Source: Ilex aquifolium
Lineage: Eukaryota > Streptophyta > Magnoliopsida > Aquifoliales > Aquifoliaceae
NCBI GenBank assembly: GCA_951799425.1
Contig: OX637410.1
Coordinates: 7,502,001-7,566,000 of the forward strand
Length of the DNA stretch: 64,000 bases
Reading direction: 5' to 3'
Shown here: piece after piece, positions 32,469 to 43,695 of the stretch
Numbering within the stretch: the stretch's first letter is position 1
Layout of the letters: each line of letters begins with the position of its first letter
The notes under the pieces: generated by a model
What the model was told of the DNA's origin: nothing
Database searches by the model: none
What the model saw: only the letters and a program-made list of their open reading frames with translations
Translations under genes and position numbers: made by a program

Positions 32469-33385
32469 TTAATACCCCATGTATATGCTCAAAATTAGGT
32501 CAAGCTTAGGGGACAAGAAAACTAAAATTCTCGAACGACCGCTTGCGCAATGGGAGAGCAGTGAGAGGACAGTTGTCATTGTAATAGAAATCGAATCAAA
32601 CCACTCTGGTAGAATAGTGACCACTCAAGCAGTCTTGAGTTTAGCAAGCTTAGAATCAAGACATTGTTTTCTCCCTATGGATTCATGCAACTCACAATCT
32701 AAAATAAACCTTGATGAATCTAAGTAACTCACAAAAAGGTTGTTCCTAGACACTAAAAAACTTGAGTCTGGGAAAAATTGTGAGTGACAAGAGAGGCTTA
32801 GGCTACACGGGTAATTTCCACACCTTCATCTTCTAAACTTATGTTTATCAATCCAAAGGTCTCTTCTACCACAAAACTAAAATATTTCCATCCGCATATG
32901 TCAAAATGAAAATGAGATTCACTACAAAACTGTAATTTGAAGACACTTGAGTCTCAACCTTTTGTTCCCAATAAGTTTCTAGCTTGTTCCACTTATGGTA
33001 GACATGGTCACACTTGCGCTTAATGTACTTACCTTAGGGATAATCTTGATAGAAAGCTGGTTGACCTAGCCCATCAATCCAAATATTTGAGTAGCGAAGT
33101 TCAGTACCTTACTCGGCTTATAGGATTGGACTAAGGTTCTAAGGTTCCACCTAGGAAAAGGTTTGGTGAACCTAAGTTGAGTAATCCTCTTGAGTATAGG
33201 AAGCAATTCAAAATGAGCAAAAGGAGTGGAAATAACATAAATAACCCCTTAACTCACCCCTCATGTAAAGTGGCCAATGTGCATTGATTCCCATCAATTT
33301 GCATGAGGAAACATGACTTGATAGATGCACCCAATATACATCACATAAGGAGACCCATAGGTGCATGTTCCATCACTTGAGTGAG
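32469..33385 (+). other. Degraded coding-like remnant, unassigned
   Basis: Plus-strand translation gives short stretches that look like decayed retroelement protein, for example a Cys/His pattern CSTYGRHGHTC near 32990-33020, but stops and shifts are frequent and I cannot identify the family. It flanks E on the left; the right flank of E (43632-43695) is its continuation. Confidence 0.3.
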
Positions 33386-33772
33386 TGTGAAACCCGGGAA
33401 AATTTGAATTTTTTTTTTTAAGGGCAAAATAGTCATTTGCCACTACTGTGCGTATTTAAAATACATATGTTCTAGACATCGGATGAGGAAACGGAGTGCG
33501 TCGTTGGATTCGCAACGCGAATTCTAGTGACCACCAGAAATTTCGTTGAGTTCCGAGAGAGTCGGATTTTACACGTAGATCGAGACGACTGCGTGGCGAT
33601 TGACCTTTTAAAGGTCCCCAAAAATGAGAAATATTAAAATTCCTTATAATTGGATTAATGTGCCAATAAAATTTATTTGGACTTAATCCGGGACTTAATG
33701 AGTCGTTTCGGGACGAAAAACGGACCCGAAGGTAATAAACGAGTGGTGCGATGTAGACCACACATTTAAAAC

Positions 33773-33780
33773 TATAAATA
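33773..33780 (+). promoter_or_regulatory. TATA box of E 5' LTR
   Basis: AAACTATAAATAGGGC, aligned with the C TATA at 9949. A GA-rich leader follows about 60 bases later. Confidence 0.6.
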
Positions 33781-35556
33781 GGGCTAAAATATCTGAAAAA
33801 TCAGATTTTCTAAGCCACTTGAGCCTTGTTCAGCCGTTCAAAGAGAGAGAGAAAGAGTGGAGAGAGAAAAGGGTTTTTCTTAAGCCCTTCTCCGGCGATT
33901 TCTCCGACAACCATCGCTCGGATTTCGTCGAGCTAGAAGGGAGAAGTGATCTACGCGACAAGGGCTACGCGTGGGCACCAAAAACAAGGAATTTCACCGA
34001 AGATCCAAAGAGGCGATCTTGAGAGATTCAAAGTTTTGGAGTGGTTTTGGTGTTTTTAGGGGTTTTCTACACTCCTAAGAGGTAGGGGTTGTTCCTACGT
34101 TGGATTATTCTACCTTAGGTGTAGCTAGTTTAAGGGTATCTATATATATGCATGTGTATATATGTTTGTGGTTATGAAAATGGAAAGGTGAGCATGAAGT
34201 GAGCTTAGTCTTGTTGCTAGCTAAACTTTGATATGTGTAAGTTATATGTGATGCATTATATAACTTGGTGATATTGAAGACATGTTTTGTGTGTTGGAAG
34301 TTGTTGTTTTGCTTAAAATGAGATAATATGCTTAATGCCTACAAGGTGTTTGATAATATGCCTTGGTTGGTTGTTTAGATGATTTGTTTGGGGTCATTGG
34401 AATAACATGTTGAAATGTGTTAATGATGTATTGACATATGCTCATTGATATGTTGTTTATGACGGTTTATGGAATTTATATGCTTATGATTTAAATTCCA
34501 TGGAATGTGAAGATATGTGTTGATTACTCATGTTACATATTATGCATGACCATTGGCATTACATTCATGAGCTATATGCATGGGTGTGGAAAATATTGCT
34601 CATATGGTAGTCATTGCATTTGAGCATGGTCATGACATCACATTCATTGGGCTTATGTCATGGGTGTGAGTGTGAGTGTGTATGGTTAGTCAAACACCAC
34701 TCTTGGTTATTGACAAAGGAACTCGGAAGAAAGGGATTGAAGACCCTTTTGGGCCGTATGGTTGCATGAAAGAAAATTGGGTTGGGGTAGCAAGCAGAGG
34801 CATGACGACCTCTCGGGTGCAAGGCCCGGTGATTGGGATACGCACTCCCTTGGCTCGGCCCATAAAGTGTGTGGGTGTATCCGGAACCCTCGGTGTAAGT
34901 CCGTGACTTCCGTGTGGGTTGGAGACCCTTGGTGTAAGCCCATGAACATCCACCCCCTTATAAGACCCTAAAATGGAGGATGTCATTTGATGTGAACATA
35001 AATGGCGGAAAGGAAACACATTGGCTTTCCATTGTGTGGTAGGAGTCGGTGAGGACTCGGAATGAGTTGCATTAGTGAGTTTCCATCTCATTTCATGGCA
35101 TGGCATTGTTGCATTCCATCATAGAATGCATAAGTATGAAAAAAGGCTTGGTTATATGGTTATGTGATGATTTCATGAGCATGTGCATCTAGGGGGAGAG
35201 TGGCCTTTGTAGGATTTTCTCTACTGGGCGTTGTGCTCACCCTTTACGGGAACAATTTCAGGTATTGGGTTTGCACCGGGGGATGGCTCCCATGGAGAGC
35301 ACCAAGGGTGAAGGAGGCCTATATGTGGCCTTACCTCAAGATTTTGTAAACCTTTTGTTTTAAAATGGTTTATGACATGTAAATATTGTAAAACATTATA
35401 TTTTGAATTATGAATGTATGAAGTTGTATGTAATATGACTTGGATGGACTATGTATAATGTGGGAGTTTTCATTATACATGTTTGGTATGAGTTTGGAAG
35501 AGTTTAAAAAGGGTTGGAAATGAAAAACTAAGGAAGTGGGCAAAACCTGCCTTCAG

Positions 35557-35713
35557 CTACCGGTAGCCGACCGGTAGTTGATTTCCAGTAGTAAACAGCT
35601 ACCGGTAGCCGACCGGTAGTTGAGTTCCAGTAGGAAACAGCTAGCATTAGCCAACCGGTAGTTGATCTCCAGAATGTTTCGACTACCGGTAGCCGATAAA
35701 CAGCTACCAGTAG
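35557..35713. repeat. CTACCGGTAG cassette in E 5' LTR
   Basis: Units of CTACCGGTAGCCGACCGGTAG separated by linkers TTGATTTCCAGTAGTAAACAG. Several copies have decayed relative to the 3' LTR (for example CTAGCATTAG and CTACCAGTAG). TCCAGTAG occurs at 35584 and 35626. Confidence 0.9.
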
Positions 35714-35990
35714 CCATTCCAAAAATCTGAAATTTTTAAATGTTTTGCCAAATCTTTGGGCTTTGAATTTCCTTCCTTTAAATGATCAAAGTGGACCCTA
35801 ATGGGGTACAAACAACGGTGTATGGGACTTTAATTGAATCAAATGAATGTTAAACCGAATTTTCATTATGGGTTATAATCCCGGCTTAAAGATATTCTTG
35901 ATGTGGTGTCGGGTTGAGCGATATCCACGGATGTTTTCCGTAGGTTGATGGGTTATCAACGGGACCCCCGGATTTTGGGGTGTCACCGCT

Positions 35991-36002
35991 TGGTATCAGA
36001 GC
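35991..36002 (+). other. Primer-binding site of E
   Basis: TGGTATCAGAGC, three bases after the LTR end. Confidence 0.9.
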
Positions 36003-36339
36003 ATAGGTTTACGATAAACCTAGGGCTTGATGGGCATGGGTTTAGACCATTACATTCCATGTGCATACATGTTAATTGCTTGTTTGCTATATGTTATGTG
36101 TTACATGACATGTGAATTATATACATGGTAGAATGTATATGTAAAGGAACACATTAGGTTAGAAAACATAACCTTGGGTTCGGAATAAGGGATGGACGGA
36201 GTGGTTCATGGTATAAATGTCTACTAGTGGGTGGCATAAGCATTGCTAGTGAGACAATGAGAAGAATTCTCAAAGTTTCAAATCTTGATCCCTATTTAGG
36301 GATACTTTGTGAGACTTGTTTGCTATCTGACAAATGTAG
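36003..36339 (+). other. Leader of E
   Basis: Untranslated; similar to the leader of C. No ORF. Confidence 0.5.
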
Positions 36340-39300
36340 ATGGCTAGTCGAGGAAGGGGACGCCGAGGCGGTGGGAGAACAAATCAACCCCCACCGGCCT
36401 TCGATCAACAGGCCTTTAATGAGACTATGGGCATGATGGCAGCTACGGTTGCACACCGAGGAGGTATGAGTAACCTCCAACAGTTCAAGGCACATAAACC
36501 TCCAGTTTTTAAGGGAGGGGCGGATCCTATGGTGGCTGACCATTGGTTCCGGCAAGTTACGAAGATCTTGAAGGCAATGGAAATCACTTCCGACGCCAGT
36601 AAGATAACACTAGCTGCATTCCAGCTAGAAGGAGAATCCCAAGTGTGGTGGGATTGGGTCTCGGGCTCGAAAAACCTTGAGACTATGACATGGGAAGAGT
36701 TCAAGGAGCTCTTCATGGGCAAGTATTTCCCACCGGCCATGCGACATGTAAAGGCCCGGGAGTTTCTGGAATTGAAACAAGGAACAATGACGGTGATGGA
36801 ATACGTGGCGAAGTTCACGGAACTAGCACGTTTCGCCGATGATTACGTAGCCACAGCTGTGGCTAAGGTAAGAAGGTTTGAGGAAGGCTTGAAGCTTTCC
36901 ATTCGGGGGAAAATTATAGGTCTTCTCCTACAAGATCTGGATTTAATGATCACGACGGCTATGGCTATTGAACGAGAGGTGGATGACGCGAGGAATATTC
37001 GCGAGGGTGGTACTAAGGACAAGAAGAAGGAGGGACCATCCTCTTCTTCTAGTGCGGGGAAGAGGCAGAGGACTTCTACTCCGCAGGGACAGCAAGGGCA
37101 GAGCCGCGGCTATCAAGGCCAAGGCCAGGGTCGATTCTCCCAAGGCGGAAGAAATTTCAGGACTACTTACCAGGCAGGTCAGAAGACTTGCTATCATTGT
37201 CACCAACCGGGTCATATGAGGAAGGATTGTCCTCAGAGGCAGGGATCCCAGAGTTATGGGGCATCCCAGTCCCAGTCTTCAGTGGGGCACACACAGACAC
37301 CTTATGTTCCTCCTTACCCCACCACGGGCCAGGGAGGCCAGTACCAGTTCCAGGGTGCTGCACAGACCCCTACTATATCACGTGCGAGTGCCACGCAATC
37401 AGGCCAGATGGGCCAGAGTTTGGGTCGAGGCCGAGGACAGGGCTCACAAGCCGGTACTTCGGGAACCCAGGGGCGTGTCTACGCCATGATACCTCAGACC
37501 GAGCCAGCAGACCAATCGGTGATACAGGGTACATTTCTACTCTCTCGCTTATGGGCTAGGGTATTATTTGATTCTGGTGCATCACATTCATTTATTGTTG
37601 CATCTTGTGTGAAAGACTTGGGCTTAGAGGTTGAGACCTTGGAGGAGCCATTGCATGTGAGTTCTCCCCTAGGTGCTAGGGTGAGGGTTGGTCAGATATG
37701 TCGGGACTGTGAGTTAGAGATCTCTGGGATTCTACTCACCGTTGACCTTAGGGTCATGGACATGTCGGAGTTCGATGTCATCCTAGGAATGGATTGGTTG
37801 ACGGCACACCGTGTTGTTATTGACTGTGATCGGAAGAGGGTCACTGCTTATACGCTTGAGGGTGTTTGTTTCAAGTTCCAGGGGGACAAGCATGGTGCTT
37901 TACCCCAATGGGTGTATGACTCCCGATGGCACGGGCAGTTGATGGGTTGGCTAGCAAGCCTTACCCTAGAGAACGAGGGGAGGCAGGAGTTGGGTCTACC
38001 TCGAGTTGTTTGTGAATACAAGGATGTTTTTCCGGATGAACTACCGGGATTACCTCCACATAGGGATGTAGACTTTAACATTGAGTTACATCCTGGCACA
38101 TCGCCCATTTCTATGACTCCACATAGGATGGCGCCTGCTGAGTTGCAAGAACTCAAGGTCCAATTGCAGGAATTGTTGGACAGGGGGTTCATTAGACCGA
38201 GTACCTCACCATGGGGCGCTCCGGTATTGTTTGCCAAGAAAAAGGACAAGACCCTTCGGCTATGCATTGACTACCGGCAGTTAAATAGGGTCACTATCAA
38301 GAATAGGTACCCTTTGCCGAGGATTGATGACTTGTTTGATCAACTGAGAGGGGCGCGGGTCTACTCCAAAATAGATCTACGTACCGGTTACCATCAGTTG
38401 AGGGTTAGGGAGGCAGATATCCCTAAGACGGCGTTCAGAACGCGGTATGGGCATTACGAGTTTACTGTCATGCCTTTCGGATTGACGAACGCCCCAGCGG
38501 CATTTATGGATCTCATGCATAGGGTGTTCCAACCCTACCTTGATCAGTTCGTCGTGGTTTTTGTTGATGACATTTTGATCTACTCCAAGTCTGAGGAGGA
38601 GCATGAGGGTCACTTGAGGGTCGTTCTTCAGATCTTGAGAGACCATCAGTTGTATGCCAAGTTCAGCAAGTGTGAATTTTGGCTTACTGAGGTGAAATTT
38701 TTGGGACATGTAGTGTCGGCTTCGGGTGTATCCGTAGACCCGGAGAAGGTCGAGGCGGTGATGAATTGGGAGCGGCCGAAGTCAGTCTTCGAGATACACA
38801 GTTTCTTGGGATTGGCTAGATATTATCGGCGGTTTATCGAGGACTTCTCTAGGTTAGCTGCACCTATGACGAAGTTGACTCGGAAAGAGGTTAAGTTCGA
38901 GTGGAATGATTCTTGCGAGAAGGCATTCCAGGAATTGAAAAGGAGGCTTACTTCAGCTCCTATTTTGATAGTCCCAGAAAGGGGACAGAGGTACACAATC
39001 TATTGTGATGCCTCTAAGGACGGGCTCGGATGTGTGTTGATGCAGTCCGGGAGGGTCGTGGCTTATGGTTCTTGACAGTTAAAGAACCACGAGCAGAATT
39101 ACCCTACACACGACATGGAGTTGGCGGCCATTGTCTTTGCCTTGAAGGCTTGGCGCCACTACCTGTATGTTGAGCAATTTGAAGTGTTTTCGGACCACAA
39201 GAGTCTGAAGTACATCTTTACACAGCGGGACCTCAACATGAGGCAACGCAGGTGGATGGAGTTTCTGGAAGATTACGACTTCACGTTGCATTACCATCCT

Positions 39301-40965
39301 GGGAAGGCAAATGTGGTGGCTGACGCACTTAGCCGGAAGTCGAGGGGAGTCTTGGCTAGTATGGCTTCCCGGGAGTGGGGAATGCTCGAGACTGTGGGAC
39401 AGTTCGGGCTGCATTACATGGGGCAGGCTCAGGGTACCTTGGGAAGTTTAGTGGCTACGCCTTCCCTACTGAGCAGAGTGATTGAGTTTCAGGGGCAAGA
39501 CCCAGAGATAGAGTCCATTAAGGATCGGGTGCGGTCGGGCACAGGTGACGAGGGCTGGGCCATTCATTCGGATGGTAGTCTTCGGTATAGGGGAAGGATT
39601 ATGGTTCCCCAATCTCCGGATCTAAGGGAGGAGATTCTTAGGGAATTTCATTGTTCCCATTTTGCAGTTCATCCAGGGGGCACGAAGATGTATCATGATC
39701 TTCGTCGTCAGTATTATTGGAGTGGGATGAAGAGACAAGTTGGTGAATTTGTTGGTAGATGTCTCACATGTCAGCAAGTGAAGGCTGAACACCAGAGACC
39801 AGCGAGATTACTCCAGCCTTTGGAGGTAGCTGAGTGGAAGTGGGAGCATGTCACAATGGATTTTGTGACTCACTTGCCACGGACATCGCGGGGACATGAT
39901 GCGGTGTGGGTGATAGTGGACCGGCTTACGAAGTCGGCACATTTTTTGGCTGTGCGGATGACCTTCACACTGGAGGAATTCTGTAGGTTATATATACGGG
40001 AGATTGTCCGATTGCATGGGGTGCCCGTATCTATAGTATCGGATCGGGATCCCAGATTCACATCTCATTTTTGGGAGAGTTTCCAGCGAGCTGTGGGGAC
40101 TCAATTGATGATGAGCACTGCTTTTCATCCCCAGACGGATGGTCAGTCAGAGAGGACTATCCAGACACTAGAGGACATGCTGCGGGCATGTGTCCTAGAT
40201 CTCAAGGGAAGCTGGGAAGATCACTTACCCTTGGTAGAGTTTGCCTATAACAATAGTTATCAGGCGAGCATACAGATGGCACCCTATGAGGCATTATATG
40301 GGAGGCCTTGTAGATCTCCGGTTTGTTGGACGGAGGTTGGAGAGAGACCCTCTACGGGTCCAGAGTTGATTAGAGACACCTCAGAGAAGGTGAACTTGAT
40401 ACGGAAGCTTTTTCTCACGGCTCAGAGCCGGCAGAAGAGCTACGCCGATAAACGGCGGCGACCCCTGGAGTTTGAGGTGGGTGATCATGTCTTCTTGAAG
40501 GTGATGCCTACAAGAGGAGTGGTCAGGCTCGGCAAGCGAGGAAAGCTGTCACCGAGGTATATCGGGCCCTTTGAGATACTTGAGAGGGTGGGTACAATCG
40601 CTTACCGATTGGCGTTACCGCCTGATTTAGTGGGTGTTCACGCGGTATTCCATGTCTCTATGCTCCGGAAGTACACCACAGATCCTACTCATGTGGTGGA
40701 TTGGGGCGAGCTTGTGGTTGATACTGATGGTACCTTCGAGGAGGGACCGGTGCGTATCATGGATAGCCGGGAACAGGTTTTGCGAGGCAAGACCGTGAGG
40801 CTAGTGAAGGTGCTTTGGCAGCACCGGGGAGTAGAGGAGGCAACATGGGAGCGTGAGGACACCATACATGCCAATTACCTTTTCATGTTTGAGGATAGAG
40901 GTACATTTACATGCTTACAGCTTGGTATTGAGTGTACATTACTTGCTGCATGTGCATGCTATTAA
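36340..40965 (+). pseudogene. gag-pol polyprotein of E, one in-frame stop
   Basis: A frame of about 1541 codons, open except for TGA at 39073-39075 inside RNase H; C has CGG there, so the likely ancestor is CGA. Start [11 protein letters not shown]; gag core; CCHC knuckle [14 protein letters not shown]; protease [10 protein letters not shown] with [10 protein letters not shown] and [10 protein letters not shown]; RNase [11 protein letters not shown]; integrase zinc finger HPGGTKMYHDL..CLTCQQ, catalytic MDFVTHL, SDRDPRF, QSERTIQTLE; C-terminal chromodomain-like tail VLWQHRGVEEATWERE. The C-terminus runs about 16 residues beyond that of C because the stop shifted. One RT-connection residue differs from the norm (LARYYRRF for LAGYYRRF). 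Apart from the nonsense codon this is a complete polyprotein, needed for reverse transcription and integration of the family. Confidence 0.93.
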
Positions 40966-41005
40966 ATGTATATGTGTATGTGAATTTCGGGGACGAAATT
41001 CTTTT

Positions 41006-41018
41006 AAGGGGGGGAGAA
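41006..41018 (+). other. Polypurine tract of E
   Basis: AAGGGGGGGAGAA immediately before the 3' LTR, after TTCGGGGACGAAATTCTTTT. Confidence 0.85.
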
Positions 41019-43631
41019 TGTGAAACCCGGGAAAATTTGAATTTTTTTTTTAAGGGCGAAATAGTCATTTGCCACTACTGTGCGTATTTAAAATACATAT
41101 GTTCTAGACCTCGGATGAGGAAACGGAGTGCGTCGTTGGATTCGCAACGCGAATTCTAGTGACCACCAGAAATTTCGTTGAGTTCCGAGAGAGTCGGATT
41201 TTGCACGTAGATCGAGACGACTGCGTGGCGATTGACCTTTTAAAGGTCCCCAAAAACGAGAAATATTAAAATTCCTTATAATTGGATTAATGTGCCAATA
41301 AAATTTATTTGGACTTAATCCGGGACTTAATGAGTCGTTTCGGGACGAAAAACGGACCCGAAGGTAATAAACGAGTGGTGCGATGTAGACCACACATTTA
41401 AAACTATAAATAGGGCTAAAATATCTGAAAAATCAGATTTTCTAAGCCACTTGAGCCTTGTTCAGCCGTTCAAAGAGAGAGAGAAAGAGTGGAGAGAGAA
41501 AAGGGTTTTTCTTAAGCCCTTCTCCGGCGATTTCTCCGACAACCGTCGCTCGGATTTCGTCGAGCTAGAAGGGAGAAGTGATCTACGCGACAAGGGCTAC
41601 GCGTGGGCACTAAAAACAAGGAATTTCACCGAAGATCCAAAGAGGCGATCTTGAGAGATTCAAAGTTTTGGAGTGGTTTTGGTGTTTTTAGGGGTTTTCT
41701 ACACTCCTAAGAGGTAGGGGTTGTTCCTACGTTGGATTATTCTACCTTAGGTGTAGCTAGTTTAAGGGTATCTATATATATGCATGTGTATATATGTATA
41801 TATATATGTTTGTGGTTATGAAAATGGAAAGGTGAGCATGAAGTGAGCTTAGTCTTGTTGCTAGCTAAACTTTGATATGTGTAAGTTATATGTGATGCAT
41901 TATATAACTTGGTGATATTGAAGACATGTTTTGTGTGTTGGAAGTTGTTGTTTTGCTTAAAATGAGATAATATGCTTAATGCCTACAAGGTGTTTGATAA
42001 TATGCCTTGGTTGGTTGTTTAGATGATTTGTTTGGGGTCATTGGAATAACATGTTGAAATGTGTTAATGATATATTGACATATGCTCATTGATATGTTGT
42101 TTATGACGGTTTATGGAATTTATATGCTTATGATTTAAATTCCATGGAATGTGAAGATATGTGTTGATTACTCATGTTACATATTGTGCATGACCATTGG
42201 CCTTACATTCATGAGCTATATGCATGGGTGTGGAAAATATTGCTCATATGGTAGTCATTGCATTTGAGCATGGTCATGACATCACATTCATTGGGCTTAT
42301 GTCATGGGTGTGAGTGTGAGTGTGTATGGTTAGTCAAACACCACTCTTGGTTATTGACAAAGGAACTCGGAAGAAAGGGATTGAAGACCCTTTTGGGCCG
42401 TATGGTTGCATGAAAGAAAATTGGGTTGGGGTAGCAAGAAGAGGCATGACGACCTCTCGGGTGCAAGGCCCGGTGATTGGGATACGCACTCCCTTGGCTC
42501 GGCCCATAAAGTGTGTGGGTGTATCCGGAACCCTCGGTGTAAGTCCGTGACTTCCGTGTGGGTTGGAGACCCTTGGTGTAAGCCCATGAACATCCACCCC
42601 CTTACAAGACCCTAAAATGGAGGATGTCATTTGATGTGAACATAAATGGCGGAAGGGAAACACATTGGCTTTCCATTGTGTGGTAGGAGTCGGTGAGGAC
42701 TCGGAATGAGTTGCATTAGTGAGTTTCCATCTCATTTCATGGCATGGCATTGTTGCATTCCATCATAGAATGCATAAGTATGAAAAAAGGCTTGGTTATA
42801 TGGTTATGTGATGATTTCATGAGCATGTGCATCTAGGGGGAGAGTGGCCTTTGTAGGATTTTCTCTACTGGGCGTTGTGCTCACCCTTTACGGGAACAAT
42901 TTCAGGTATTGGGTTTGCACCGGGGGATGGCTCCCATGGAGAGCACCAAGGGTGAAGGGGGCCTATGTGTGGCCTTACCTCAAGATTTTGTAAACCTTTT
43001 GTTTTAAAATGGTTTATGACATGTAAATATTGTAAAACATTATATTTTGAATTATGAATGTATGAAGTTGTATGTAATATGACTTGGATGGACTATGTAT
43101 AATGTGGGAGTTTTCATTATACATGTTTGGTATGAGTTTGGAAGAGTTTAAAAAGGGTTGGAAATGAAAAACTAAGGAAGTGGGCAAAACCTGCCTTCAG
43201 CTACCGGTAGCCGACCGGTAGTTGATTTCCAGTAGTAAACAGCTACCGGTAGCCGACCGGTAGTTGAGTTCCAGTAGTAAACAGCTACCGGTAGCCGACC
43301 GGTAGTTGATCTCCAGAATGTTTCGGCTACCGGTAGCCGATAAACAGCTACCGGTAGCCATTCCAAAAATCTGAAATTTTTAAATTTTTTGCCAAATCTT
43401 TGGGCTTTGAATTTCCTTCCTTTAAATGATCAAAGTGGACTCTAATGGGGTACAAACCACGGTGTATGGGACTTTAATTGAATCAAATGAATGTTAAACC
43501 GAATTTTCATTATGGGTTATAATCCCGGCTTAAAGATATTCTTGATGTGGTGTCGGGTTGAGCGATATCCACGGATGTTTTCCGCAGGTTGATGGGTTAT
43601 CAATGGGACCCCCGGATTTTGGGGTGTCACA
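41019..43631 (+). repeat. 3' LTR of E
   Basis: About 2613 bases, very close to the 5' LTR. It has a slightly longer TATATG repeat near 41775-41810 and a less decayed palindrome cassette. Confidence 0.93.
43201..43357. repeat. CTACCGGTAG cassette in E 3' LTR
   Basis: Five CTACCGGTAG sites (43201, 43242, 43286, 43327, 43348), three of them followed 11 bases later by GACCGGTAG. Linkers carry TCCAGTAG. All full sites are intact here. Confidence 0.92.
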
Positions 43632-43695
43632 GTGAGTGTGCAATTATAGATTTGATCCCAATAGCATTTATGACATATTATTCATTAGGGTTAAA

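Larger units (their letters stand above)
33386..35987 (+). repeat. 5' LTR of E
   Basis: Starts TGTGAAACCCGGG; ends TGTCACC, where the 3' LTR has TGTCACA, so the terminal base has changed. TATA at 33773-33780, GAGAGAGAG leader, CTACCGGTAG cassette at 35557-35713. Homologous over its length to the C LTR. Confidence 0.93.
33386..43631 (+). mobile_element. Tekay/Del-like chromovirus E, nearly intact
   Basis: A 10246-base element with GTGAG duplications (33381-33385 and 43632-43636). LTRs of about 2602 and 2613 bases are nearly identical. All expected parts are present: primer-binding site, gag-pol frame, polypurine tract. It is the youngest-looking full-length element in the window. Confidence 0.95.
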
